Assembly: GCA_027486835.1 (NCBI GenBank)
Contig: JAIXOJ010000199.1
Coordinates: 1 to 53,901, forward strand
Source: Chitinophagaceae bacterium
GTDB lineage: Bacteria > Bacteroidota > Bacteroidia > Chitinophagales > Chitinophagaceae
Reading direction: 5' to 3'
Length of the DNA: 53,901 bases
A program made the position numbers and the translations under genes. This document shows, piece after piece, positions 45,528-53,667 of this stretch (position 1 is the stretch's first letter; the number at the start of each line of letters is the position of its first letter). Below the pieces are notes generated by a model. The model did no database searches. It saw only the letters and a list, made by a program, of their open reading frames with translations, and had not been told where the DNA came from.

Positions 45528-47219
45528 TCAATCTGCACGGTACAACAACCATTCGCCCAAGCTTGGCGGGACTTTTTCATTCTTCAATTGCAATCTAAAT
45601 TTCTGTGCCTTCACTTGTATGAACGTCTCTGTGGAGCCAGTACCTTCTGAAGTGGAACTGATTACTTCCTTCCATTCCTTTCCATCAAAATATTCGAGGG
45701 TATGTTGTTGTTTTACGCCCGACCAAGGATGCCAAGGTTCTACCAATGCCATCCCAATGATGTTGTAGGCTGCGCCCAAATCAATTTCCAGCGTTGCATT
45801 CTTTTCTCCTTTGGCTGCGGCCCATTTTGTTTTAGGATCTCCATCTGTAAGTAGGGACGCATTGCTTGCAGAGTCATTGGACGAAACAACAGGCAGTTTA
45901 TTAGCAGTTGGGGGCTGTGACACCAACGGTTCGCCCTCAAATTCAACCGCAACCACCGATGCTACCCTATCCGGGGCATATGCAGGAAGTTGTATGGTGC
46001 TTTTGCCCTTTGAGGCTATGACAGACAAATTCTTCTTTCTATCCGCCAATAAATAAGCTTTCGTGATTTTGTTGCCCAAGGGCACATCCAATTTGCCATC
46101 GGCTGGCCAATCGAACACATGCATATAGAGTGTTTGCCCTTTTCGTGTAGCCCTGCCCCAAGAAAGGAAGGGGAAGGGGCTGCCCTTTGTGCCATAAACC
46201 GCCTCGCCATTCAGCTTGAGCCATTCGCCCATTTCCTTGAGGTTTTGCTGACATACTTCTGGAATGATGCCCTCGGAAGTGGGGCCTACGTTCAATAGGA
46301 AATTGCCCCCTTTGCTCACGATATCCACGAGTTTCACAATCAATTCCTTGGTGCTTTTCCAATTTTCATCGTAGGCATTGTAGCCCCAATGACCGTTCAT
46401 AGTCATGCACACTTCCCAGTTTTTGCCAGGAAACCCCGTAGCTGGAATGAACTGTTCGGGCGTTTCGAGGTCGCCACCAACGCCGCCGCCCAATCTGTTG
46501 TTCGTGATAAGATTGGGATAGGGCTTCAGTTCATTAGAAATTTTTTCTGCCATTTCCTTGGTGATGCCAATTGGGGTATCCCACCACAAAACAGCCACAT
46601 CGCCATAGTTTGTCAATATTTCCTTTACCTGCGGCACAACGATGTCGTCCACATATTTTTTCATGTCGCCCACATGCGAAGAATCCCAATTTTTCCCAGA
46701 AACAGCACCTCCTTTGTGGTGCCAATCTTGCGCTTGCGAATAGTAGAAACCAAGCTTCATGTCGTACTTACGGCAGGCTTCCGCCAATTCCTTGAGAATA
46801 TCCCGTTTGAAAGGGGTGGCATCCACCATATTGAAATCGGAAGCATTGGATTTGAACATTGCAAACCCATCATGGTGCTTGGAGGTAATGACCATGTATT
46901 TCTGGCCCGCAGCCTTGGCCACTTTCACCCATTCCTCGGCATTGAACTTAGTTGGATTGAATTTTTTGGTCAACTGTGCATATTCGTTGACCGATATTTT
47001 GGCAGAATTCATGATCCACTCACCAAAATGCGTTTTTTCGCCCCATCTTCCCGCAGGAACTGAATAAACACCCCAATGGATGAACATGCCAAACTTGGCA
47101 TCTTTCCACCAATCCATTTTGGGGTCGTCTTTTTTTGTTTGGATACGCACATCCACATTTTGCGCATGAATGTTCATTGCACCGCACAGCAACAGCATTG
47201 CCCATATACATTTTCTCAT
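45528..47219 (-). CDS. GH29 alpha-L-fucosidase with C-terminal discoidin domain
   Basis: 563 residues from the ATG at 47219 (MRKCIWAMLLLCGAMNIHAQ signal peptide). Family signatures: WWKDAKFGMFIHWGVYSVPA, YMVITSKHHDGFAMF, and the nucleophile Asp (~214) in VAVLWWDTPIG. WEVCMTMNGHWGYN and GGNFLLNVGPTSEG are typical of the Bacteroidota branch of the family. Residues ~430-560 are an F5/8C (CBM32-like) domain (TDGDPKTKWAA...LEIDLG...). GH29 enzymes retain configuration and remove fucose from alpha-1,2/3/4/6 linkages. The gene starts 44 bases after the GH43-like gene, so it is in the same operon. With GH95 it gives two mechanistically different fucosidases in one locus. Confidence 0.95.
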   Translation of the reverse strand: MRKCIWAMLLLCGAMNIHAQNVDVRIQTKKDDPKMDWWKDAKFGMFIHWGVYSVPAGRWGEKTHFGEWIMNSAKISVNEYAQLTKKFNPTKFNAEEWVKVAKAAGQKYMVITSKHHDGFAMFKSNASDFNMVDATPFKRDILKELAEACRKYDMKLGFYYSQAQDWHHKGGAVSGKNWDSSHVGDMKKYVDDIVVPQVKEILTNYGDVAVLWWDTPIGITKEMAEKISNELKPYPNLITNNRLGGGVGGDLETPEQFIPATGFPGKNWEVCMTMNGHWGYNAYDENWKSTKELIVKLVDIVSKGGNFLLNVGPTSEGIIPEVCQQNLKEMGEWLKLNGEAVYGTKGSPFPFLSWGRATRKGQTLYMHVFDWPADGKLDVPLGNKITKAYLLADRKKNLSVIASKGKSTIQLPAYAPDRVASVVAVEFEGEPLVSQPPTANKLPVVSSNDSASNASLLTDGDPKTKWAAAKGEKNATLEIDLGAAYNIIGMALVEPWHPWSGVKQQHTLEYFDGKEWKEVISSTSEGTGSTETFIQVKAQKFRLQLKNEKVPPSLGEWLLYRAD

Positions 47220-47263
47220 CGTTAATCCTATTTTATCCATTAATAAATATTCCTTTAAATTTT

Positions 47264-48394
47264 CTATTTGGTAGTGAATTTCAGCGGTATCGCCACGTTT
47301 ACCGAGTATTTTCTTTTTTCAAAGCCCAAAGCCCCGAACAATAATTTGGGTACCCCCTTTTCGGTATATAAACATGGGCGTTCCAATTTATCGTCAGCGG
47401 TAGTCCCGTCTTCAAATTGCAATTTCAAGGGAATGACTTTCGGATATTTTGAAGGCAACCAATTGATGCCGTCCTTGGAACTCAATATGGACAAGGGCGA
47501 CTGCTTGTCGGTAAAATAGCCAACCACGTCCCGAACAATGGCATAATTGGTTCCCTTGTAATTCCATAGATAAGGGTCTTCTGCCAACATCCAAACACTG
47601 TCCTTGCCCTTTGTTTTGCCCTCGAAAATGGGTTGGGGATATTTTTCAAAAGGACCCAGCAACGACTTGGAAAATGCCACCCCAAAATGCACTTTGCCAC
47701 CTTTCAATGCCTTGCCCCTTGACACTTCCTTGTAAACCAATACTGCCCTGCCGCTGGGTTCAATGGTAATGGCTGGATTGGACACCATTAGGGCATCGAG
47801 TGCCGAACTGTCTTTACTAACATCAAGCACAGGTTTGTCAAAACGCTTCCATTCGCCCTCGGGGTCATCGGCAACTGCCACACCAATGCGTTGGTTGTTG
47901 CGGTATTCCCACCAGTTGGGTTCTTTCATGGAAGCAGGCATGGACACTTGTGAAGTGCCCGTTGTGCCCATGTAAAAAAGATAAAACTTCCCTTTGTACA
48001 CAATCGCCGCAGGGTTGTGGGTACACACACCGTCCCAATATTGGTTCCCCCTTGGTGGCAACACCACTTTCACATGGTGGTAAGGCCCTTCGGGCTTGTC
48101 GGCCTTTGCCAAGGCTATTTCGGATTTTGGGATCCAGGCAAAATGCCCCCCCGAACGTGGCCAACGGCTGTACAGCATATAAAATTTTCCATTATTGCCC
48201 CGAACCACCGAACCGCACCAAATATTATAGGCCGTATCGGAAAATAAATTCGCTTTGGGTATGGGCTGCACCATCGAAAACAGGTCAACACTATCCATTG
48301 AAATCAAATTCCCTTTCTTGTCTATCTGCTGTGCATTGCCCCAAAGACAAGCCATACCCAAACCTATCAACCCAACTAATTTTTTCATCCTCAT
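47264..48394 (-). CDS. GH43-like five-bladed beta-propeller hydrolase, secreted
   Basis: 376 residues with signal peptide (MRMKKLVGLIGLGMACLWGN, cleavage near AQQ). Repeated blade patterns (GKFYMLYSRWP, GKFYLFYMGTT, GRAVLVYKE, TNYAIVRDVVG) and HNPAAIVYKGKFYLFY are characteristic of GH43/GH117-type propellers. The usual DPxI motif at the first blade is replaced by NIWCGSVVRG, so it belongs to a divergent group whose activity I cannot name. AEDPYLWNYKG near residue 275 may provide an acidic catalytic residue. It begins 21 bases after the 998-aa GH16 gene and ends 44 before GH29, a tight operon position. Removal of a side-chain sugar is the reasonable guess. Confidence 0.85.
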   Translation of the reverse strand: MRMKKLVGLIGLGMACLWGNAQQIDKKGNLISMDSVDLFSMVQPIPKANLFSDTAYNIWCGSVVRGNNGKFYMLYSRWPRSGGHFAWIPKSEIALAKADKPEGPYHHVKVVLPPRGNQYWDGVCTHNPAAIVYKGKFYLFYMGTTGTSQVSMPASMKEPNWWEYRNNQRIGVAVADDPEGEWKRFDKPVLDVSKDSSALDALMVSNPAITIEPSGRAVLVYKEVSRGKALKGGKVHFGVAFSKSLLGPFEKYPQPIFEGKTKGKDSVWMLAEDPYLWNYKGTNYAIVRDVVGYFTDKQSPLSILSSKDGINWLPSKYPKVIPLKLQFEDGTTADDKLERPCLYTEKGVPKLLFGALGFEKRKYSVNVAIPLKFTTK

Positions 48395-48415
48395 TCACTT
48401 TCGGGCTTTCCCTTT

Positions 48416-51412
48416 TTATTTTGTTTTAAATGTTATGGTTTCATCGCTCCCCAATGCTTCCCCTACCCTATCCTTGATGGCTTTTTTTACCACAATCTTG
48501 TAGGTGGAAGCAGGCAACAATGGGTTATTGAACTTAATGCGCACTTTGAGCGATGTGAGCACTTCCACGGAAAAATCAACGGCTTTATTTTGTTTTCCTA
48601 CGGTTACTTCAAATCCATTTTTCGTGATGGTTTCCTTGTCGAAGGGTTTGTTGAAAGCAATGACAGGTTGAATGTTTGGGGCCACGCCCGATGATTTATC
48701 TTGTGGCAAGCAATGCGTTGGATCGACTTGCAATTTCCAACTGGCTTTTTTATAAATCCTAACCCAATCGGCAGCCATGAAAGACCCATCGATACGATCA
48801 CGATCTAAGGGTCCATCGAAATAGGTAACAATGGTACTGATCCAAAAACCATAAGGCACCTGTGTAGTGTTTTTTGGGCCAGCATACAAACGGGGATAAT
48901 CCTTCACTTCGTAAGATATTTTACCATCGATACCATAAAACAAATCTTTGGGGTCGAGATAGGCAGAGATGGTATGAAAATCGTGGGCGAAATTGGTGTT
49001 GATCTTGAAATTATTAAAATTCTCTGGCTTCCTTAAAAAGTAATTGTTGTTGGAAACGCCATTGGGATAAGTGCCTTCGTTGTAATTGAAATCGCCACCT
49101 GGCCCCGCCGATGTCCAAAAGGAAGTATGAGAACCATAGGCTTTGTCAGGGTATTTGTAGCGGGCTTCAAAAAAGCCATTTTGCTGCGTGAAATTAGACA
49201 CGATTTCCCCGCTGCTATAAGGCACCAAATGATTATCGAAATAATTGAAACCCTTGTACACCCCATCTTCCACCACACTATTCTCTGCCCATTTTGCGCT
49301 CAGCCCTTTGAACCTTAATTGATTGGACAATTTCCATTTATTGGGGTCGATGTTATCGCCATTGAATTCATCGTTAAACGTCATTTCCCAATCGGCATTT
49401 GAGGGTGGGCCTGAATGCAATACCTGCTCATAAAACTCCTTCAGCAATACGGTTGCTTCGGCTTTTGAAAGGCTTTTGCCAATGGCTTCCTTATTGATGT
49501 CGGTATTTTTTACTACGCCCAAGGTAAGCAACCTATTGGCCGCTTCTTGGCAAAAAGCGGGCAATTCTGCTATAGGGTTTGATTTGGAAAATAGGTTGGT
49601 CACGTTTAAATACTTACCAGCAATTTCTAGGGCATTGTTCATCACTTGCAAGGCCAATGAAAGTGAAACAGGTTCATTAGGATTCGGGGATTCCATCGGC
49701 AAGCCGAGCCAAAGACTTTTTGTTGGCACAACGAAGCTATCGCTCTCCAACATTTTAGAAAGGGCATTGGTAAAATCGCCCACTGGCATGGGTTCGTTGG
49801 GCGCAAAGTGTTGCTTGTCTTTTGGGCTGACCAACCCCTTTTGCACCATGAAACTGATGTCATGTTGTTGCGGAATGTTCTTGGTATCCTCGTAAACCAA
49901 TTCTTTGAAATAGGGATGTCCTGTGATAATCCTTTGCTGCAAAATGGCACCGCCTGCTATTTTCTTTTCAAACAACATATCCGATGCACGGTCTATTTGC
50001 CCTTCCATGACCAAGTATTCGTCTGCTTGGTTTCCAGCAAAAAAGAATTCCCCCAATTTGGTTAATCCACCCTTGACCACTGCGCTTTTGGGGACATCTA
50101 CTTTATCGGTCTTTCCATTGTGCAAAATGGTAAACCTGCCATCGCCCTTCACCGTCCAATAAGCATAATAATACACGGAATAGCTGCCCGAATCAACGAT
50201 TAAGGGATTCCAATAATAAGGCAGTTTGGTATTCTTGATATAGTAGGGTCTTCCGTAGAAAGTCATCCCGTTTTTTGCGCTTGTTTGCACATCATCTTCC
50301 TTGTAAATGGGGGAAAACCCTGGTAGAATTGCCGTATTGGTCTCTTTATCTGCAATGGAAATAGTTGGCTTGGCAGGATTATCCTTTCCATTAAAGGATT
50401 GGGTGGTTACCAATATTCGGTTCACGATAGTGCCATCAAATAAGGTGGATTCGAAATAGACACAATCAGCGAATGAAGTATCGGTGCTGGTTTTGGTCAT
50501 TCGAACATATTCTTTTCCATCGCCTGAAAAATCAAATTCACCCAACTTGTACCAACCCTGATCCACAACAGGATTATAAATATTGGCATTGGCAAATTGC
50601 ATGTATTTCAACGCCACAAAATCCACCTTTCCATCGTGGACTATTTCGTAATGATCATTTGCAGCCACATTTGGACGGAACACATAAACGCCCATTTTCC
50701 CTTTGACATATGCACCTGGGTTCCACAAGCAAACCGCTCCTTTGGTAGTCGATTTTTTTGCCAAGGAATTGACCAAAAAACCTTTTTGTACGCCCGTCTC
50801 CCATTGACCCAAAGTAGAAAAACCAAGGGGATAATTGCCCTTCGTTTCTTCGGTAGTGCGTTTTCTTGGCTTGGTATCGAAATAATAATCAAAGCGTAGC
50901 GTAGGGGCTATCGTGCTTACGTTCAGGTTGCTGTTCAATCGTTGCACACGCACAAATTCGTTTGGGTTGCCCTTGAATGCAAATTTCCCAAGGCTGTACC
51001 AACCTGTTTTAGCTGCGGTCAGCGTTACATTGTGGATGGTATCCAACTTATCGGCATGGGAAACGATACATTCAGTCTTGGCATCGATGCGTTTTGATAG
51101 CTCAACATCAGCCCAATTTTTAAACACCATAATTTCAACCTCGCCTTCCATGCCCGCTATATCAGTAAAGGCGTAATCGGCGTATTCACCTTCTTGGGTT
51201 GTTGAAGGATACCTAAGCCTATTTGGGAATTCAAATCGTTTAGACCAATTGCTTTTATTGGAATAAGTGCAACCATTGTCACTTGCCACCACCACCTTTC
51301 TGGTAATCAATCGAAGCTGTGCATGAGAAGCAAAGCAGCACAAAAATGGTAGAACCACAATGAAAATGTAACTGCGAAATTTTTTTTCCGTGCAAAGCAA
51401 TTCGTTAATCAT
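48416..51412 (-). CDS. GH16-like protein with golvesin-like, SLH-like and Ig-like domains
   Basis: 998 residues from the ATG at 51412 (two TTG codons precede it in frame). Signal peptide around YIFIVVLPFLCCFASHA. Three related beta modules (~30-180, 200-325, 365-490) carry GWYSLGKFAFKG / GWYKLGEFDFSG, like golvesin/Xly-type domains. Two SLH-like segments follow (~503-555 with HFAPNEPMPVGDFTNALSKM; ~600-660 with GVVKNT...LSKAEATVLL). GH16 spans ~676-889, but the catalytic motif reads DFNYNE (D774, N776, E779): the nucleophile Glu is Asp and the middle Asp is Asn. A SbsA-type Ig domain ends it (~895-998). It may be a binding or anchoring protein or a slow enzyme. It heads the seven-GH series and has an operator-like site ~130 bases upstream. 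Confidence 0.9.
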   Translation of the reverse strand: MINELLCTEKKFRSYIFIVVLPFLCCFASHAQLRLITRKVVVASDNGCTYSNKSNWSKRFEFPNRLRYPSTTQEGEYADYAFTDIAGMEGEVEIMVFKNWADVELSKRIDAKTECIVSHADKLDTIHNVTLTAAKTGWYSLGKFAFKGNPNEFVRVQRLNSNLNVSTIAPTLRFDYYFDTKPRKRTTEETKGNYPLGFSTLGQWETGVQKGFLVNSLAKKSTTKGAVCLWNPGAYVKGKMGVYVFRPNVAANDHYEIVHDGKVDFVALKYMQFANANIYNPVVDQGWYKLGEFDFSGDGKEYVRMTKTSTDTSFADCVYFESTLFDGTIVNRILVTTQSFNGKDNPAKPTISIADKETNTAILPGFSPIYKEDDVQTSAKNGMTFYGRPYYIKNTKLPYYWNPLIVDSGSYSVYYYAYWTVKGDGRFTILHNGKTDKVDVPKSAVVKGGLTKLGEFFFAGNQADEYLVMEGQIDRASDMLFEKKIAGGAILQQRIITGHPYFKELVYEDTKNIPQQHDISFMVQKGLVSPKDKQHFAPNEPMPVGDFTNALSKMLESDSFVVPTKSLWLGLPMESPNPNEPVSLSLALQVMNNALEIAGKYLNVTNLFSKSNPIAELPAFCQEAANRLLTLGVVKNTDINKEAIGKSLSKAEATVLLKEFYEQVLHSGPPSNADWEMTFNDEFNGDNIDPNKWKLSNQLRFKGLSAKWAENSVVEDGVYKGFNYFDNHLVPYSSGEIVSNFTQQNGFFEARYKYPDKAYGSHTSFWTSAGPGGDFNYNEGTYPNGVSNNNYFLRKPENFNNFKINTNFAHDFHTISAYLDPKDLFYGIDGKISYEVKDYPRLYAGPKNTTQVPYGFWISTIVTYFDGPLDRDRIDGSFMAADWVRIYKKASWKLQVDPTHCLPQDKSSGVAPNIQPVIAFNKPFDKETITKNGFEVTVGKQNKAVDFSVEVLTSLKVRIKFNNPLLPASTYKIVVKKAIKDRVGEALGSDETITFKTK

Positions 51413-51544
51413 CAACAATTCATTATAGCGTTAAAACAATATCTTATGCTGCTGTGCAGCCATCACTTGAGCAAAACAAATGAAACGACCAGCATAATTT
51501 CTATTCGATTAACCTTTTTAGGCCAAAACCATGGAAATAAAGAG

Positions 51545-51560
51545 AAACCGTTCCCTTTGA
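51545..51560 (-). promoter_or_regulatory. Operator-like site heading the GH series
   Basis: Read toward the gene: TCAAAGGGAACGGTTT, nearly identical to the site at 16375 and to one of the pair at 32131. It lies about 130 bases upstream of the 998-aa GH16-like gene. No further copy was seen between this point and GH95, consistent with one regulated unit. Confidence 0.58.
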
Positions 51561-51631
51561 ATAAAGGGCAAACCCTAACCACTTGTACTGTTGAAGTGTT
51601 TGGGCTTTCGCTAAAATGATGATATTATTAT

Positions 51632-51758
51632 TTCTACTTTGGCAAATTAAATTGCAATTTCGATTTTGGAGTAAGGGCAATCACACAGGATTGCCCCCCT
51701 ACAGATGGCTTTATAGGTTTGGGGGTACGTTTTCTAATCTGAATTTACCAAAGAAGAA
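51632..51758. repeat. 127-bp inverted-repeat element, copy 1
   Basis: Ends are TTCTACTTTGGCAAATT and, inverted, TTCTTCTTTGGTAAATT. The middle holds GGGCAATC...GATTGCCCCCCTAC, a second palindrome. The copy at 53361-53487 is also exactly 127 bp with the same layout. No ORF inside, so it would be non-autonomous (MITE-like). Confidence 0.8.
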
Positions 51759-51846
51759 TTGATTTTCTACTTGTAAAAAAACTTTCAATTCGCTAACTCG
51801 CTTAGATTTTGATTCATTGATAGTAAACTTCAAGCAGCGGAACGAC

Positions 51847-51950
51847 AGGGTGCATAAAAGTTTTCCGTTCCGTCGAAAATTTTTTTAGGGTTTGAAACCC
51901 TAAAAGGTTCAAACTTGAAGTATCAAACCGAAAAACTTTTAATCAACCCT
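51847..51950. repeat. ~104-bp TGCATAAAAGTTTTTCG inverted-repeat element, copy 1
   Basis: Starts AGGGTGCATAAAAGTTTTCCG; the inverted right end is AGGGTTGATTAAAAGTTTTTC. An inner perfect palindrome AGGGTTTGAAACCCT lies at 51887-51901. Same two-level architecture as 52799-52901. Confidence 0.78.
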
Positions 51951-52019
51951 CTTTCCCAAAGAGCGTTGATTAATACAAAGTTGTGATGCGCCTCTTCTCT
52001 TAGTCATTATTAGAAACTT

Positions 52020-52081
52020 TACTCAAAATGGAGTCATATCATTCATCAACTACCCAAAAGTTTGAAACATTCGGGTAGTTG
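52020..52081. repeat. Dispersed palindrome repeat, right copy
   Basis: Homologous to 294-353 from TACTCAAAATG onward. CAACTACCC (52047) pairs with GGGTAGTTG (52073), while the middle has lost some pairing. In both places the repeat follows the TGCATAAAAGTTTTTCG element in the same order. Confidence 0.65.
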
Positions 52082-52329
52082 TATTGTGAAAGCTTCTAAT
52101 TGCATCCTTTTATTCCAGATTAAAGTATCATTACAACATCTCTCACTCCTCTCAAAATATTAACTGTTTCAAATGGTGTACATCAATGGCATCTAGTCTA
52201 AAGGTTAATGAGGTACAAGCCAAGATGTGATAATGAAGCAATATCAAGAACAGAGATATTGTTATAAAAAGGACAAAGGGTTGGTCTTAATATAGCAAAA
52301 AGGCAGTTTTAAATAGCAAAACATTCTAT

Positions 52330-52581
52330 GTACCACCCAGAAATGGTCAGGTACCACAATGAAATGCTATGTGTCCACTCAAAAATTGTCAGGCACCACA
52401 ATGAAATGCTATGTGTCCACCCAGAAATGGTCAGGCACCACAATGAAATGCTATGTGTCCACTCAGAAATGGTCAGGCACCACAATGAAATGCTATGTGT
52501 CCACCCAAAAATGGTCAGGCACCACAATGAAATGCTATGTGTCCACCCAAAAATGGTCGGGAACCACCCAGAAATGGTCGG
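52330..52581. repeat. 42-bp (2 x 21-bp) tandem array
   Basis: Twelve 21-bp units in six pairs. GCACCACAATGAAATGCTATG alternates with TGTCCACCCAGAAATGGTCAG; the two share about 12 of 21 positions, so the 42-bp repeat is a diverged dimer. The first and last units are of the ACCACCCAGAAATGGTC type. Open in several frames only because 42 is divisible by three. Confidence 0.92.
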
Positions 52582-52798
52582 GAACTAAGGACTTGTACAT
52601 TTCAGATTGGGCAAGCACTATTTCTGTAAGGGCTTATGCTGTTTTTGTCCAATGAAGATCTATTTCATTGTGTTACGCTCTTATTTTTCTTTGGAATCAA
52701 GATAGTTCTTCTTGGTTGCAATAATGAATTTTACAGTGACTTTGTATTTTGGATGAAAAACCGTGGTGTTCTAAGTGAGTACATAACTGAGAATAATT

Positions 52799-52901
52799 GG
52801 GTGCATAAATGTTTTTCGCTTGGCTACTTCGAGTCTTAACCTTTTTTAGGGCTTCAAACCCTGTAAAGTTTTTGGGCGGAACGAAAAACTTTTATGTACC
52901 C
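52799..52901. repeat. ~103-bp TGCATAAAAGTTTTTCG inverted-repeat element, copy 2
   Basis: Left end GGGTGCATAAATGTTTTTCG; inverted right end GGGTACATAAAAGTTTTTCG. The inner palindrome AGGGCTTCAAACCCT is partly decayed relative to copy 1. Spacing between end and inner palindrome is conserved. Confidence 0.78.
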
Positions 52902-53190
52902 TTTAGCATTTGGTTATGGTTTACGCCAGAAAAGAATCAGGAGAACTTTTTTTTGAAACAGTCTCATCAAATTAGTTTTTAGTAATACCACTATCATAAG
53001 TATAGCATATATATTTATCATTATTTCCGATGTAATGAACAATTATATACACTCTATTTCCAGTATTCTACACCTATGTTATCCGTAGCTCTACTTGATA
53101 TTTACATGACATACTTACATTACATATCAAGCCTTCTGCTTTGCGCCCATAGCTTACATAAACCCATTTCTGTTACACCCCCTAATAATA

Positions 53191-53367
53191 TTATGCATTC
53201 TTGAGGGCTTGATATTTGAAAACGTATAAAGCCCATTTCCGCTGCCATCTACCCAAATTTTCACTTAACTGTTCTGATAAAAAATTGAAGCCAAAATTCT
53301 TGGAGGCTCGCAATATTAGGCTTGCAAGTTGATCTGGTGTCGCTCTTTGATTTTCCTTAGTTCTACT
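53191..53367 (-). pseudogene. 3' remnant of a gene cut off by the 127-bp element
   Basis: A leftward frame without a start codon runs from the edge of the 127-bp element to a TAA at 53191. It gives TKENQRATPDQLASLILRA then SKNFGFNFLSEQLSENLGRW and about 15 more residues ending QALKNA. Composition and amphipathic pattern look like real protein and the frame is open from the point where the element's terminal repeat begins (53361). I do not recognise the family. Insertion of the element into the gene, or deletion up to it, would explain the layout. Confidence 0.4.
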
Positions 53368-53487
53368 TTAGCAAACTATATAGCAATTTCGATTTTCGAG
53401 TAAGGGCAATTGCGCAGAATTGCCCCCTACAGTTGGCTTTGTGGGTTTAGGGATAGTTTTTTATAATCTGAGTTTACCAAAGTAGAA
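53361..53487. repeat. 127-bp inverted-repeat element, copy 2
   Basis: Left end TTCTACTTTAGCAAACT; inverted right end TTCTACTTTGGTAAACT. The centre has GGGCAATT and AATTGCCC as a perfect hairpin with CCCCTAC after it. Compared with copy 1 the length is identical and the internal sequence about four-fifths the same by eye. Confidence 0.8.
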
Positions 53488-53520
53488 TTAAACTGAATAG
53501 AAAATAGTTTGCGAATTAGA

Positions 53521-53550
53521 CCTCACCCTAACCCTCTCCAAAAGAGAGGG
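53521..53550. repeat. REP-like CCTCACCCTAACCCTCTCC repeat
   Basis: CCTCACCCTAACCCTCTCC is followed by AAAAGAGAGGG, forming a CCCTCTC/GAGAGGG hairpin. A variant in opposite orientation forms the interior of the element at 53668-53758. Confidence 0.6.
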
Positions 53551-53667
53551 AATCACGAAGATTATAGCGATTTTTTTTTGCAAACCATTTTCTTAAGAGT
53601 ATAAACAACTTCCTTCTTTCAATATTTATTCTGGATAAAAAAGCAATGTCTTAGAACTAAAAATGAA

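Noticed and set aside
52636-52839. 67-codon ORF
   Set aside because: Ends inside an inverted-repeat element and has no supporting context or motif.
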